Assembly (NCBI GenBank): GCA_029262175.1
Contig: JAJCZV010000070.1
Coordinates: forward strand, 1 to 64,000
Direction: 5' to 3'
DNA from: Gemmatimonadota bacterium
GTDB taxonomy: Bacteria; Gemmatimonadota; Gemmatimonadetes; Palauibacterales; Palauibacteraceae
DNA: 64,000 bases
Shown here: one piece after another, positions 23,642-32,987 of the stretch
Numbering within the stretch: position 1 is the first letter of the stretch
Layout: each line of letters begins with the position of its first letter
Notes under the pieces: model-generated
Told to the model about the DNA's origin: nothing
Seen by the model: the letters and a program-made list of their open reading frames with translations, nothing else
Database searches by the model: none
Position numbers and translations under genes: made by a program

Positions 23642-25099
23642 TTACGCCGGCATCGAGCGGCCGACTTTGAGCGCCGTGTCGAGAAGCGATTTCTTCCACC
23701 CCGTGAGCTGTGATCGTCTGTACGCATCCGCGGCGCGGCGGATGCCTTCGCTCATGGTCGGGTAGGGGTGAACGAGCGATGAGATGGTCCCGAGTTTGAT
23801 TCCTGCTTTCATCGCCAATGCGATTTCCGCGATCATCGTTCCCGCGTTGGATCCCAGGATGTGCCCGCCGAGAATCACCCCGCCTTTTCCCGTGACGATC
23901 TTGGTACACCCGACCGCCGCGCGCTCCGCGATGGCTCGATCGAGTCCGGCGAAGTCATACGTGTGCGCCGATACCGCCGACCCGTATCGATCCCGCGCTT
24001 CCGCCTCCGTGAGGCCGACGTGCGCGAGCTCCGGCTCCGTATAGGTGCACCATGGAATCACGTCGTAATTGATCTTCGAACGAACGGGAAACAGTGCGTT
24101 CTGTACGACCGTGCGCGCTTCGTGATCCGCGACGTGCGTGAACAGATATCCACCGGTCACGTCTCCGGCGCCAAAGATGTGTTTCTGCGAGGTGCGGAGC
24201 TTCGAGTCGACTGTGACCCACCCGCGCTCGGTCGCGACACCGGCCGCTTCAAGCCCCATATCCTCTGTGTTGGGACGACGACCCGTGGCGACCAAGACTT
24301 CATCGGCCTCGACGGTCTCGAGAGGGGCCTGCGGATCCCCGCCGACGCGCTTCATGGTAATCCTTCGTCCGCTCCCAGTGCGTTCGACCTTATTGACCGC
24401 CCGACCGGTGAAAATCTGAACCCCCTCATCCACGAGCGCTTGCGTGAGCCGCGCCGCGAGTTCGGGTTCCTCTCGGCCCATGAGCTGGTCCATCATCTCG
24501 ATGACGACGACGCTGCTCCCCAGTCGTCGGTACGATTGGGCCAGCTCGATTCCGATGGGTCCGCCCCCTACGACGGCGATCGACTTCGGGATCGTGTCGC
24601 GATCAAACGCTTCGGCATGGGTGAAGTAGCCGGCCTCCGCCAGACCTTCGATCGGGGGCACGGCAGCGCGCGATCCGGTCGCGACCACAAACCGTCGGGC
24701 ATGAATCCGACGCCCGTCGACTTCCACCTCGTGTGGAGAGACGAAGCGTCCCGAGCCTTCGATCACGTCGACCCCCATCGCACGAAATCGCTCGGGGTCG
24801 TCATGGGGCGCGATCTGGGCCCGAACATCTCGAACGCTCGAGAGCACCGCGCCGCCGTCGATCGCAGGAGCCGTCGAAGGGAGCCCGAAGGCGGCCGCGT
24901 TCTGAAAATGGTGCGCGACTCGCGCCGAGCTGATCAGGGCTTTGGATGGGACGCAGCCCGTCCACAGGCAGTCCCCACCGAGGCGTTCGCGCTCGATTAG
25001 ACCGGCCTTGGCGCCCAGACCCGCGCAGGCCGCCGCTGTGACGAGCCCCGCCGTACCGCCCCCGATGGCCACTACATCGAACATTTCGTCTCGCGCCAC
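23642..25099 (-). CDS. FAD-dependent pyridine nucleotide-disulfide oxidoreductase (MerA/Lpd-like)
   Basis: 485 residues from GTG 25099 (GGGAG upstream); ATG 25084 is the alternative. The FAD motif is VAIGGGTAGLVTAAACAGLGA, the redox-active disulfide is GGDCLWTGCVPSK, the NAD(P) motif is VVGGGPIGIELAQSYRRLG, and the dimerisation domain runs from WCTYTEPELAHVGLTE to LVHPYPTMSEGIRRAAD. The C-terminus lacks the HPT-SE catalytic histidine in its usual lipoamide form (HPYPTMSE), as in mercuric-reductase-like and uncharacterised members. No MerR, MerT or pyruvate dehydrogenase genes are nearby. Confidence 0.87.
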   Translation of the reverse strand: MARDEMFDVVAIGGGTAGLVTAAACAGLGAKAGLIERERLGGDCLWTGCVPSKALISSARVAHHFQNAAAFGLPSTAPAIDGGAVLSSVRDVRAQIAPHDDPERFRAMGVDVIEGSGRFVSPHEVEVDGRRIHARRFVVATGSRAAVPPIEGLAEAGYFTHAEAFDRDTIPKSIAVVGGGPIGIELAQSYRRLGSSVVVIEMMDQLMGREEPELAARLTQALVDEGVQIFTGRAVNKVERTGSGRRITMKRVGGDPQAPLETVEADEVLVATGRRPNTEDMGLEAAGVATERGWVTVDSKLRTSQKHIFGAGDVTGGYLFTHVADHEARTVVQNALFPVRSKINYDVIPWCTYTEPELAHVGLTEAEARDRYGSAVSAHTYDFAGLDRAIAERAAVGCTKIVTGKGGVILGGHILGSNAGTMIAEIALAMKAGIKLGTISSLVHPYPTMSEGIRRAADAYRRSQLTGWKKSLLDTALKVGRSMPA

Positions 25100-25379
25100 G
25101 CTGTTTTGCTCCCTTTGGAGTGCCCCGGACCGTACCCGAGCCCGATGGGGAAAGTGCGACCATCCTCGATCGTTCGCGATGCGAACAACCAATTCCACCG
25201 AGCGGACGGTTCCGCGCCGCCCTCGGAAGTGCGCAAAATTTTCACGTCGGGGCCGTAGGTGCGCGCCCCGTCACGACTTCCCCGCCCGCGCTTTTCGCTC
25301 GCCACACATAGGCCCAGAGGGGCTCAGATGTTGCTGATTTCGGGGCCGACGAAGGGGTCTTCGGAGCAGGGGGTTTGGG

Positions 25380-26684
25380 GTGAGGGGCGACTTGAAAAGC
25401 GCCGTGGCGCGCGCAGGTTTGATCATCGGAGCGCTCACGGGCGCCTCGATTCTCCCCGCTTGTTCAAGCGATGCTCCGGTCGGTCCCCTAAGCGTGAATC
25501 CCTCAGGGCCACCGCCTCCGCCCGCGACCTCGATCGTGGTCTCGGGAGGCGACTCGCAAACCGCCGAGACGGGAAGCGGCGTGGCGAGCGCTCCCGCAGT
25601 CAGGGTTCTCGACGGTGCGGGAATCGGAGTGGCCGGAGTTCGGGTTCAGTTCGCGGTGATTTCCGGAGGCGGTTCGATAGAGAACTCCACCCTGACGACC
25701 AACACCGGCGGGGTCGCCTCTGCAGGCACTTGGACGCTCGGGATCGCCGGCCCGCAGACGCTTCGTGCAACGGCCAACGGGGTCGGATCGGTCGACTTCA
25801 CAGCGACCGCGACCCCGACGAGTGGCGGCGGAGGCGGAGCCTATGCGATCGAGCTCCGTTACAACCCCGGCTCGACGCCAACGACGGCGCAGGGCGTCGC
25901 CTTCTCGCAGGCGAAGTCGCAATGGGAATCCGTGATCGGCGGAGATCTTCTCGACACGTTTGTCGATCGTTCGGTCGGGACCTGTACCTCCCCGACCGCG
26001 ATCAACGAAACGGTCGACGATCTTGTCATCTTCGTGACACTCGAGACCATCGATGGCGCGGGCGGGGTGCTCGGTAGCGCCGGTCCGTGCGTGATCCGTT
26101 CCGGGAGCTTGCTCCCGTTGATCGGTCAGATGCGCCTGGACATCGCCGACCTCGCAAACCTGGAGGCCAGCGGTTCCCTCAATGAGGTCATCGCGCATGA
26201 GATGGGGCACGTGTTGGGGGTGGGCTCGCTGTGGTCGGTCCTCGGACTCTTGGCCGACCCCATGCCGTCGACTCCGCCACCACCGCCCTTGCCGGACCCC
26301 CACTTCATCGGCCCGCTCACCTTGGCCGCATTCGACTCGATCGGAGGCTCAGGCTACTCAGGCGCGAAGGCGCCCGTAGAGGACACGGGTGGTCCGGGTA
26401 CGCTCAACAGCCATTGGCGAGAAACGGTTTTGGTCACGGAACTCATGACCGGGTGGATCAACCCCGGCTCCAATCCCCTCAGTATCGTGAGCGTGCAGTC
26501 CTTGGCGGACATGGGGTACACCGTGAACACGAGCGCCGCACAGTCGTTCAGCGGGCCCGGCAGTTCGCTTATCATCCCCGCGCCCGGCATGCGTCCCCGT
26601 CTCCAGATGGTCGATGACGTGTGGATCGTCCCGCTGGAAGTAGTCGAGCCCAGCGGTCGTCAGGTCGGACTCATCGTTCGCTGA
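25380..26684 (+). CDS. Leishmanolysin-like metalloprotease lipoprotein, copy 1
   Basis: 434 residues from GTG 25380. The lipobox is LPAC; an N-terminal Ig-like (Big) domain of about 100 residues (residues 48-145) follows a proline-rich linker. The protease domain has the zinc motif HEMGHVLGVGSLW, preceded by VDDLVIFVTLETIDGAGGVLGSAGPC and followed by ELMTGWINPGSNPLSIVSVQSLADMGY. This matches the bacterial M8-like group with the downstream Met-turn (LMTG). It is expected on the cell surface. It is followed 73 bases later by a clear paralogue. The intergenic stretch before it (25100-25379) holds no gene I can support. Confidence 0.85.
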   Translation: MRGDLKSAVARAGLIIGALTGASILPACSSDAPVGPLSVNPSGPPPPPATSIVVSGGDSQTAETGSGVASAPAVRVLDGAGIGVAGVRVQFAVISGGGSIENSTLTTNTGGVASAGTWTLGIAGPQTLRATANGVGSVDFTATATPTSGGGGGAYAIELRYNPGSTPTTAQGVAFSQAKSQWESVIGGDLLDTFVDRSVGTCTSPTAINETVDDLVIFVTLETIDGAGGVLGSAGPCVIRSGSLLPLIGQMRLDIADLANLEASGSLNEVIAHEMGHVLGVGSLWSVLGLLADPMPSTPPPPPLPDPHFIGPLTLAAFDSIGGSGYSGAKAPVEDTGGPGTLNSHWRETVLVTELMTGWINPGSNPLSIVSVQSLADMGYTVNTSAAQSFSGPGSSLIIPAPGMRPRLQMVDDVWIVPLEVVEPSGRQVGLIVR

Positions 26685-26757
26685 GTTCCCGCGGCCGCAT
26701 CGTGACGCTTCCCCAAGCCGGCCCGTCTAGCCGGAGGACAGGCAATTGGGGGGAGCG

Positions 26758-28035
26758 ATGCTGCACCGGAAGGTTCGAACCACATGGATGAGCGCGTTGG
26801 CCGCGAGTTTCGCAGCCGGTTGCGGCTCTACGACCTCTCCCGCGGCCGAACCCATCCCAGCGCGCGGGAACCCGACGACCATGATCGCGGCCAGCGCTCG
26901 ACCACCGCTGGCCGTCGCCGGTCGGTTTGTCGAACCCCGCCCTGCGGTTCAGGTCCGCGATGCCGCGGGCGCGGCGGTTTCAGGGGTCCTCGTGTCCTTC
27001 CAGCCGGAGTTCGGTAGTGGCTATGTTTCTCGACGTGTCATTCAAACCGACCGGGATGGCGTCGCCGAGGTGGACTGGGTCCTGGGGCCAACCGTCGGAG
27101 CGCAACGTCTGGTGGCGCAGGCCACGGGGCTGCCAACCGTGACGTTCGCCGTGACGGCCACATCCGCGGGCCCGGTGGGTTCGACCGCCGGCTTCCAGAT
27201 CGAAGTCCGGTTTTCCTCGGGCCGAGGAACAGCCGCCCAGAGACAGGCCTTTGCCGACGCGAAGGCCAAGTGGGAGTCGGTGCTGGTGGGGGATCTTTCG
27301 GATATCCGGATCACGAGGAGAGCGGGGTTCTGTGGACCGTCCCCGGTCTTGGATGAGGTCGTGGACGATCTCCTGATTTTGGCCGAACTCGTTCCGATCG
27401 ACGGCGCGGGTGGCGTGTTGGGGGCCGCCGGGCCCTGTCTGATTCGAAACTCCGACGACCTGCCAGTTCTCGGCCGAATGCGGTTTGATAGCGCCGATTT
27501 GGATCAACTCGAGGCCACGGGGAATCTCGACGATGTGATCGTACACGAAATGGGTCACGTACTCGGGATCGGATCACTGTGGGACATCTTTGGCCTTGTC
27601 GCCGACGCGAGTCGGGCCGACGGAACCCAGCCGGACCCGCACTTCTCGGGGAGCGCGGCTCGCGTGGCTTTTGATGCCACGGGCGGTGCGACGTACCAGG
27701 GATCCAAGGTTCCCATCGAAGACACGGGTGATCCAGGGACCCGCTTGTCTCATTGGCGAGAGACGACGTTTCGAGAAGAAATCATGACCGGCTTTGTCAA
27801 CCGTGGACGGAATCCGCTCAGTCTGGTGACCGTGGCCGCTCTAGAGGACCTGGGGTACGTCACCAATCGGGCGGCGGCGGACGCGTATCAGCTCTTTGCG
27901 ACCCGGTCCTCCAGCACGTCCGCCTCTCGGGTGCCGATCGCGGGTGGGCAGATCGAACTCGGGGACGATATCCTCGATCAGCCGGTCTACACGATCGATG
28001 AAGCCGGCGATATTCGACGGTTGAGACCGCGATGA
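26758..28035 (+). CDS. Leishmanolysin-like metalloprotease lipoprotein, copy 2
   Basis: 425 residues from ATG 26758 after GGGGGAG. The lipobox is AAGC; the same order of parts as copy 1: Ig-like domain (AVQVRDAAGAAVSGVLVSFQPEFG...), then a protease domain with HEMGHVLGIGSLWDIFGLVAD and the EIMTGFVNRGRNPLSLVTVAALEDLGY Met-turn region. Conserved blocks (AKWESVLVGDLSD, IDGAGGVLGAAGPC) show a tandem duplication with later divergence. Zinc ligands are intact. Overlaps the next gene by ATGA. Confidence 0.85.
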   Translation: MLHRKVRTTWMSALAASFAAGCGSTTSPAAEPIPARGNPTTMIAASARPPLAVAGRFVEPRPAVQVRDAAGAAVSGVLVSFQPEFGSGYVSRRVIQTDRDGVAEVDWVLGPTVGAQRLVAQATGLPTVTFAVTATSAGPVGSTAGFQIEVRFSSGRGTAAQRQAFADAKAKWESVLVGDLSDIRITRRAGFCGPSPVLDEVVDDLLILAELVPIDGAGGVLGAAGPCLIRNSDDLPVLGRMRFDSADLDQLEATGNLDDVIVHEMGHVLGIGSLWDIFGLVADASRADGTQPDPHFSGSAARVAFDATGGATYQGSKVPIEDTGDPGTRLSHWRETTFREEIMTGFVNRGRNPLSLVTVAALEDLGYVTNRAAADAYQLFATRSSSTSASRVPIAGGQIELGDDILDQPVYTIDEAGDIRRLRPR

Positions 28036-28616
28036 AGAAGACGCTACTGCTGATGCTCTTGGCGGGTCTGGGAGGGTGCACGACGATCCGCAACGGCGGG
28101 CATGTCGCGGCCGGAACCATGGATCGCGCGGAACGAGCCCGCTGCATGAACGTCGGTGGCGGCGCGCCCTTTACCATGGAAGACGTGACGGGTCTCGAAG
28201 GCGCGTACGAGATCTACTTGTTCGGAGACTCCGAGGGCATGGAGACCAGCGGCACGCTGGACCTCCGGGCCTCCGGCGAGTCGCCAGACCGTGAGGATCC
28301 CCTGGCTGGGGCCCCTCCGGTCCTATCCGGTGGGACGGACATCGATGCGACGGTCGTGGGCGCGGTCGTGCCGGGGCCGGCCATGAGTCGGGAAGGCGCG
28401 GCGCCCGGCGTGGGGGTCTATCGCTCGCCCGACGGAGCCGTGTTCGTGCGGCTGGGTGTGGAGTCGAATCGTCGCGATCGAACCCGCTTCGACGGGGCCC
28501 ACACGACGCTCGTCATCACCTCCATCGATCGTACACGATTTGGTGGATCGTGGACCAGTGCGGACGGAGCCGACTCGGCAGCGGGCGAGTTTTGCGCCCG
28601 GCGCGCGGTGGGCTAG
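28032..28616 (+). CDS. Putative lipoprotein of unknown function
   Basis: 194 residues, start overlapping the stop of the metalloprotease as ATGA. The lipoprotein signal is MKKTLLLMLLAGLGGC. The mature part is beta-rich (GAYEIYLFGDSEGMETSGTLDLR, VFVRLGVESNRRDRTRFDGAHTTLVIT) with glycine/acid-rich turns. No family recognised. Translational coupling suggests it works with or is secreted alongside the protease. Confidence 0.65.
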   Translation: MKKTLLLMLLAGLGGCTTIRNGGHVAAGTMDRAERARCMNVGGGAPFTMEDVTGLEGAYEIYLFGDSEGMETSGTLDLRASGESPDREDPLAGAPPVLSGGTDIDATVVGAVVPGPAMSREGAAPGVGVYRSPDGAVFVRLGVESNRRDRTRFDGAHTTLVITSIDRTRFGGSWTSADGADSAAGEFCARRAVG

Positions 28617-28664
28617 AACGCAGTTGCAACCGACGCGAGCCCCGCCGCGTAGGGTGGTTTGCTT

Positions 28665-28683
28665 GCCGGAACTCCGGCGTTTT
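28665..28683 (+). terminator. Possible intrinsic terminator
   Basis: GCCGG-AACT-CCGGC (5-bp stem) followed by GTTTTG lies between the lipoprotein gene and the serine palmitoyltransferase gene. The stem is short and the T-run interrupted, so termination may be weak. Confidence 0.4.
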
Positions 28684-28699
28684 GTGTAACTTCGAGGCC

Positions 28700-29950
28700 G
28701 TGACGAACCTGACATCCCAGGCCGCGTTATCGCGGTTGGACCCCCGAGGACCCGCCGCTTCCAAAACGGCTCCGTTATTCGCCAAGTGCGAAGCGTTCAC
28801 CCGTGCGCGTGAGCTTCGAGCCGCCGGCCTGTACCCCTACTTCCTGCCCATCGAAGAATCACACGACACCTACGTCGTCATCGGTGGCGAGAAGAAGATC
28901 ATGGTGGGGTCGAACAATTACATGGGTCTCACGCACGACCCCCGCATCCTCGAAGCGGCCCGCGCTGCCCTCTTCAAGTATGGAAGCGGCAACACTGGGA
29001 GCCGATTCCTCAACGGCAATCTGGATCTACACGATCAACTCGAAGCAGAACTCGCCGACTTCGTAGGCATGGAAGCGGCGCTCGTTTTTTCCACCGGCTA
29101 CCAAACCAATCTCGGGACGTTGGGTGCGTTGGTCGGCAGAAGCGACACGGTCTACGTCGACAAGCTGGATCACGCCAGCATTCAAGATGGCGTTCGCCTG
29201 GGTTTGGGGCGCGTCCAGCGCTTCGGCCACGACGATTTCGCCACGTTGCGTCGCTTGCTGGCGGAGGAGAAGCCGGAACGGGGCAAGCTGATCGCCGTCG
29301 ACGGCGTCTACAGCATGGAAGGCGACATTGCCAACCTCCCGAAGCTCGTAGAGCTCAAACGCGAGTTTGGCGCAGCGCTTCTGGTTGATGATGCGCACGC
29401 CGTCGGCGTGATCGGGAAGACCGGCGCGGGTACGGCGGAGCACTGGGGTCTCACCGACGAGGTCGACCTCATCCTCGGGACCTTCTCGAAGTCGTTTGCG
29501 TCGATCGGAGGGTTCTGCGCCGGCACGGCGAACGTCATCGAGTATCTCCGAAATCATGCTCGCGCGTTGATCTTCAGCGCGAGCATGCCTCCGGCGTCGG
29601 TGGCCACCGTTCTGAAGGCGCTCGAGATCATCCGAGCAGAGCCCGAGCGTCGCGAGCGCCTGTGGAAGAACACGCACCGGATGATGGACGCGTTCAAGTC
29701 GTTGGGGTTCGAGATCGGTCCAACGGAGACCCCGATCATCCCCATCTTGATCGGACCGATGGAGAAGACGTTTCAGTTTTGGCGGGCGCTGTTGGAAGCG
29801 GGCGTCTTTACGAATCCCGTCGTGCCCCCGGCCGTACCGGAAGGAAGTTGTCGGCTCCGCACGAGCTATATGGCGACGCATAGCGACGAAGAACTCGACT
29901 TCGTACTCGAGCAGTTCGAACGGCTGGGCAAGAAGCTAGACGTTATTTGA
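28700..29950 (+). CDS. spt: Serine palmitoyltransferase (alpha-oxoamine synthase family)
   Basis: 416 residues from GTG 28700. The PLP enzyme core is complete: substrate entry SNNYMGLTHDP, GSRFLNGNLDLHDQLE, FSTGYQTNLG, VYVDKLDHASIQDG, VDDAHAVGVIG (aspartate pairing with PLP nitrogen) and the Schiff-base lysine K264 in GTFSKSFASIGG. Family alternatives are glycine C-acetyltransferase and BioF. The linked GNAT, SDR-type and PAP2 genes argue for serine palmitoyltransferase, which condenses L-serine with acyl-CoA (or acyl-ACP) to 3-ketosphinganine. The N-terminal extension of about 40 residues is typical of the bacterial sphingolipid enzyme. First gene of the operon. Confidence 0.85.
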   Translation: MTNLTSQAALSRLDPRGPAASKTAPLFAKCEAFTRARELRAAGLYPYFLPIEESHDTYVVIGGEKKIMVGSNNYMGLTHDPRILEAARAALFKYGSGNTGSRFLNGNLDLHDQLEAELADFVGMEAALVFSTGYQTNLGTLGALVGRSDTVYVDKLDHASIQDGVRLGLGRVQRFGHDDFATLRRLLAEEKPERGKLIAVDGVYSMEGDIANLPKLVELKREFGAALLVDDAHAVGVIGKTGAGTAEHWGLTDEVDLILGTFSKSFASIGGFCAGTANVIEYLRNHARALIFSASMPPASVATVLKALEIIRAEPERRERLWKNTHRMMDAFKSLGFEIGPTETPIIPILIGPMEKTFQFWRALLEAGVFTNPVVPPAVPEGSCRLRTSYMATHSDEELDFVLEQFERLGKKLDVI

Positions 29951-30007
29951 CGGTCTGAGCATTCCTCGGCGCGACCAGCGCGCGCTCAACCCCCGCGTTC
30001 GCAAACC

Positions 30008-31141
30008 ATGAACTCGAATCTCGCTTCTCCGGTCCGCATTGCTCCCGTAGTGACGCGATCCGACCTAAAGGCTTTTATCGATCTGCCGTGGACGATCTAT
30101 CGCGACGATCCCGATTGGGTTCCGCCGCTGAAACGCGATGTTCGCAGTGCGTTCGATCCGTCGAAACACCCGTTCCACAAACACTCGGAGGCCCAAGCGT
30201 TTCTTGCCTACCGCGGGAACGAAGTCGTGGGTCGCATTTGCGCGATCCGAAACCGAAACCACGAGGAGTTCCACGACGAGTCGACCGGATTCTTCGGGTG
30301 GTTCGAGACGATCGATGACCGCGCTGTCTCCGATGCGTTGCTAAAAACGGTGCGTGAGTGGCTGAAGGCCCGCGGCTTAACGACGATGCGAGGCCCGACG
30401 AGTTTCTCCACCAACGAGACGAGCGGCATTTTCGTGGAGGGCACTGACGGCCCTCCGGTTCTCATGATGGCCTACAATCCGCCGTACTACACGACGTTGC
30501 TCGAAGGCTTCGGGATGAAGAAGGCCAAGGACCTGTTCGCCTGGTTCATCGACGCCAATCCGCCGGGCGAATACCTGCTTCGGGCAGAAAAGCTCTTGAA
30601 TCGGCGCTACGACATCACCGTCCGTACGATGGATATGTCCAAGTTCGATGACGAACTCGCGACGGTGCGTCGACTGTACAACGCCGCCTGGGATCGAAAC
30701 TGGGGGTTCGTACCGATGACGGATCCGGAGATCGACCACATGGCGGCCGAGCTAAAACATATCGTCGATCCGAACTTCGCCTACTTCGTCGAGGACGCAG
30801 AAGGAGAGGCCTTCGCGTTTGCGCTCGCGTTGCCGGACTTCAACTACGTGCTCAAGAAACTCAATGGCAAACTCGGGCCGCTCGGCATCGCCAAGGCATT
30901 GATCTTCGCCAGACGGATCAAGGTGATGCGTGTCATGATCCTCGGGCTTCTTCCCGAGTGGCGTGGCAAGGGAATCGATGCGCTTCTCTACGCACGCTTT
31001 CTTCGCGAGGGCATGAAGCGCGGCGTCATCGGCGGCGAGTGCTCCTGGATTCTGGAAGACAACGAAAAGATGAATGCCGCCCTCGAACGGATGGGTGCGC
31101 GCCTCTACCGTCGCTATCGGTTGTACGAGATGTCGACGTAG
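30008..31141 (+). CDS. GNAT-fold protein, candidate bacterial ceramide synthase
   Basis: 377 residues. The conserved opening PWTIYRDDPDWVPPLKRDVRSAFDPSKHPF, FLAYRGNEVVGRICAIRN and a FFGWFE block, then the C-terminal MILGLLPEWRGKGIDALLYARFLREGMKRG (acetyl/acyl-CoA binding loop) identify a two-domain GNAT acyltransferase. Homologues next to serine palmitoyltransferase were assigned as bacterial ceramide synthase (bCerS) in Caulobacter, acylating the sphingoid-base amine. Position right after spt and before an SDR-type gene supports that role here, though I rely on context rather than active-site proof. Confidence 0.75.
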   Translation: MNSNLASPVRIAPVVTRSDLKAFIDLPWTIYRDDPDWVPPLKRDVRSAFDPSKHPFHKHSEAQAFLAYRGNEVVGRICAIRNRNHEEFHDESTGFFGWFETIDDRAVSDALLKTVREWLKARGLTTMRGPTSFSTNETSGIFVEGTDGPPVLMMAYNPPYYTTLLEGFGMKKAKDLFAWFIDANPPGEYLLRAEKLLNRRYDITVRTMDMSKFDDELATVRRLYNAAWDRNWGFVPMTDPEIDHMAAELKHIVDPNFAYFVEDAEGEAFAFALALPDFNYVLKKLNGKLGPLGIAKALIFARRIKVMRVMILGLLPEWRGKGIDALLYARFLREGMKRGVIGGECSWILEDNEKMNAALERMGARLYRRYRLYEMST

Positions 31142-31162
31142 TCGAGACGGACACTCCTACCT

Positions 31163-32113
31163 ATGTCTAGCGTGCTCCTGACCGGAGCCACCGGGTTCTT
31201 GGGCAGCCACATCGCGGAGGCCCTCGTCGCGTCGGGGCACCGCGTCCGCTGCACCGTTCGCAACACCAGCGATACCCGGTGGATCGATTCGCTCGAAGTG
31301 GAGCTCGTCGAACTCGATCTGGGCGCGACCGCCGGGCTCGAGCCGTCGCTCGCCGACGTCGAGACCGTGATTCATTGCGGGGGTCTGACGAGAGCCCGGA
31401 GCGAAGCCGAATTCATGTCGGTCAATGCCGCGGGCACGGAGCGACTCGTGAGAGCCGCGGCGTCCTCGGGGGTCGAGCGTTTTGTCCTGATCAGCAGCCT
31501 CGCGGCTCGCGGTCCCGACGGGATGGACGGCCCCATCAGTCCGTACGGTCGATCGAAGGCGGCCGGTGAACGATCCCTGGCCGAGCACGGCGGGAACATG
31601 AAGTCGGTGACGATTCGTCCCGGCGGGGTGTACGGACCGCGCGATTCGGATCTGCTGCCGCTATTCGACCTCGCCAGACGAGGGTGGATCGTCGTGCCTC
31701 GGAGCGAGGCGCCATTGCAGCCCGTCTATGTCGGGGATGTGGTCTCGGCCGTGGTCGCCGCCATCGATAGCGATCCGTCCGAAACGCCGTTGCCTGTGGC
31801 CGCGGAGAGTCGGCACGGCTGGCCGGCGATGGCGCAGGCGCTATCCCTTGCGGTCGGCAGACGGGGCCGGGTGATTCGGCTCCCCGCCGGCGTTTTCTGG
31901 ACCGCCGGTCTGCTGTCGGAGTTCGGTGCCAAGATCACGCGGAGTCACCCGTCCCTGGACCGTCGCCGAGCGCGGGATATCTCCGTGCACGCCTGGACCT
32001 GCGATCTCGACCAGACCCAACGGGCGCTTCCGGGCTGGTCGCCCACCGTAAGCATCGAAGAGGGGCTCAACCGCACCGCTGCCTGGTACCGAGACCACGG
32101 CTGGCTCCCATGA
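31163..32113 (+). CDS. NAD(P)-dependent epimerase/reductase, candidate ceramide reductase
   Basis: 316 residues. N-terminal dinucleotide motif TGATGFLGSHIAEAL, an extended-SDR YxxxK site in SPYGRSKAAGE and the RPGGVYGPRDSD substrate-side motif. The extended SDR fold covers sugar epimerases and steroid/ketosphingosine reductases. In bacterial sphingolipid clusters such a gene (cerR) reduces the 3-keto group of the long-chain base or oxidised ceramide; that fits the order spt, GNAT, SDR here. The last four bases overlap the PAP2 gene (ATGA). Confidence 0.75.
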   Translation: MSSVLLTGATGFLGSHIAEALVASGHRVRCTVRNTSDTRWIDSLEVELVELDLGATAGLEPSLADVETVIHCGGLTRARSEAEFMSVNAAGTERLVRAAASSGVERFVLISSLAARGPDGMDGPISPYGRSKAAGERSLAEHGGNMKSVTIRPGGVYGPRDSDLLPLFDLARRGWIVVPRSEAPLQPVYVGDVVSAVVAAIDSDPSETPLPVAAESRHGWPAMAQALSLAVGRRGRVIRLPAGVFWTAGLLSEFGAKITRSHPSLDRRRARDISVHAWTCDLDQTQRALPGWSPTVSIEEGLNRTAAWYRDHGWLP

Positions 32114-32970
32114 GAAACCGCCCCGCGACTGCGATGGATCGCCTCGTTCTCGGCTACCTCGTGATCACGGCTCTGATCGCGCTGGTCTTTGGCGGACGAG
32201 CGGGTCTGGGCATCGCGATCGTTCACGTCCTGGCCGGCCTCGCGGTGTTCGCGCTGGGCCCATGGCAGCCACGCACGGGATTCGTGGGGTTCCTACGCGC
32301 CGCGTATGGCGTGGCCATCTGTCCGCTTTTCTACGCCGAACTCGCCACGCTCAATCGGTTCTTCACGGACCGGTTCTTTGACGGGATGATGCAGGACTGG
32401 GATGCCGCTCTTTTTGGCGGCCAGCCGAGCATGGACCTCAGCGTCTGGCTGCCTTGGCTTCCCTTTTCCGAAACGCTTCACCTCGCCTACTTCGCGTACT
32501 ACGCGATCGTCCCGGCCGCCCTCATCGGGGCCTATGCGACGCGGGGCGTGGACGCACTGGCGCGGGCGGCATTCGGCGTCGCGGCCGCGTTCTTTGTTTG
32601 CTATCTGATTTTCGCCGTGTTTCCGGTTGCGGGTCCGCGATACGAGTTCGTGCGGATCGGCGGCGAGATCAGCGACGGGACCTTCTACCAACTGGTCCAC
32701 TCGCTACTGGAGGGGGGGTCCTCCAAGGGCACGGCATTCCCCAGCTCGCACATCGCCGCGTCGCTGGCCGCGGTTCTGGGTGCCGCGCGAGAGGATATTC
32801 GGTGGTTCTGGCTCCTCCTGATCCCCGAGATCGCCCTCGCGCTGGGAACGGTCTATGGGCGTTTCCACTACGGTGTGGACGCCCTGGCGGGTCTCGCCGT
32901 GGCCATCTGCGTCTGGATCGTCACCCCCGCCCTGTTTCGGGCCCTCGAACGCAGGCAACCTGCAGGGTAA
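32110..32970 (+). CDS. PAP2/Aur1-like membrane phosphatase or head-group transferase
   Basis: 286 residues with about six membrane segments. The phosphatase motifs of the PAP2 group appear as GTAFPSSHIAASL (catalytic His) and YGRFHYGVDALAG (nucleophile His), while the first K-x6-RP motif is not visible; that is the Aur1/inositol-phosphorylceramide-synthase-like variant. It is coupled by ATGA to the reductase, so a ceramide-phosphate or ceramide-phosphoinositol head-group step is plausible. A general lipid phosphatase is the alternative. Confidence 0.75.
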   Translation: MRNRPATAMDRLVLGYLVITALIALVFGGRAGLGIAIVHVLAGLAVFALGPWQPRTGFVGFLRAAYGVAICPLFYAELATLNRFFTDRFFDGMMQDWDAALFGGQPSMDLSVWLPWLPFSETLHLAYFAYYAIVPAALIGAYATRGVDALARAAFGVAAAFFVCYLIFAVFPVAGPRYEFVRIGGEISDGTFYQLVHSLLEGGSSKGTAFPSSHIAASLAAVLGAAREDIRWFWLLLIPEIALALGTVYGRFHYGVDALAGLAVAICVWIVTPALFRALERRQPAG

Positions 32971-32987
32971 TTGGGGTATCCAACCCA

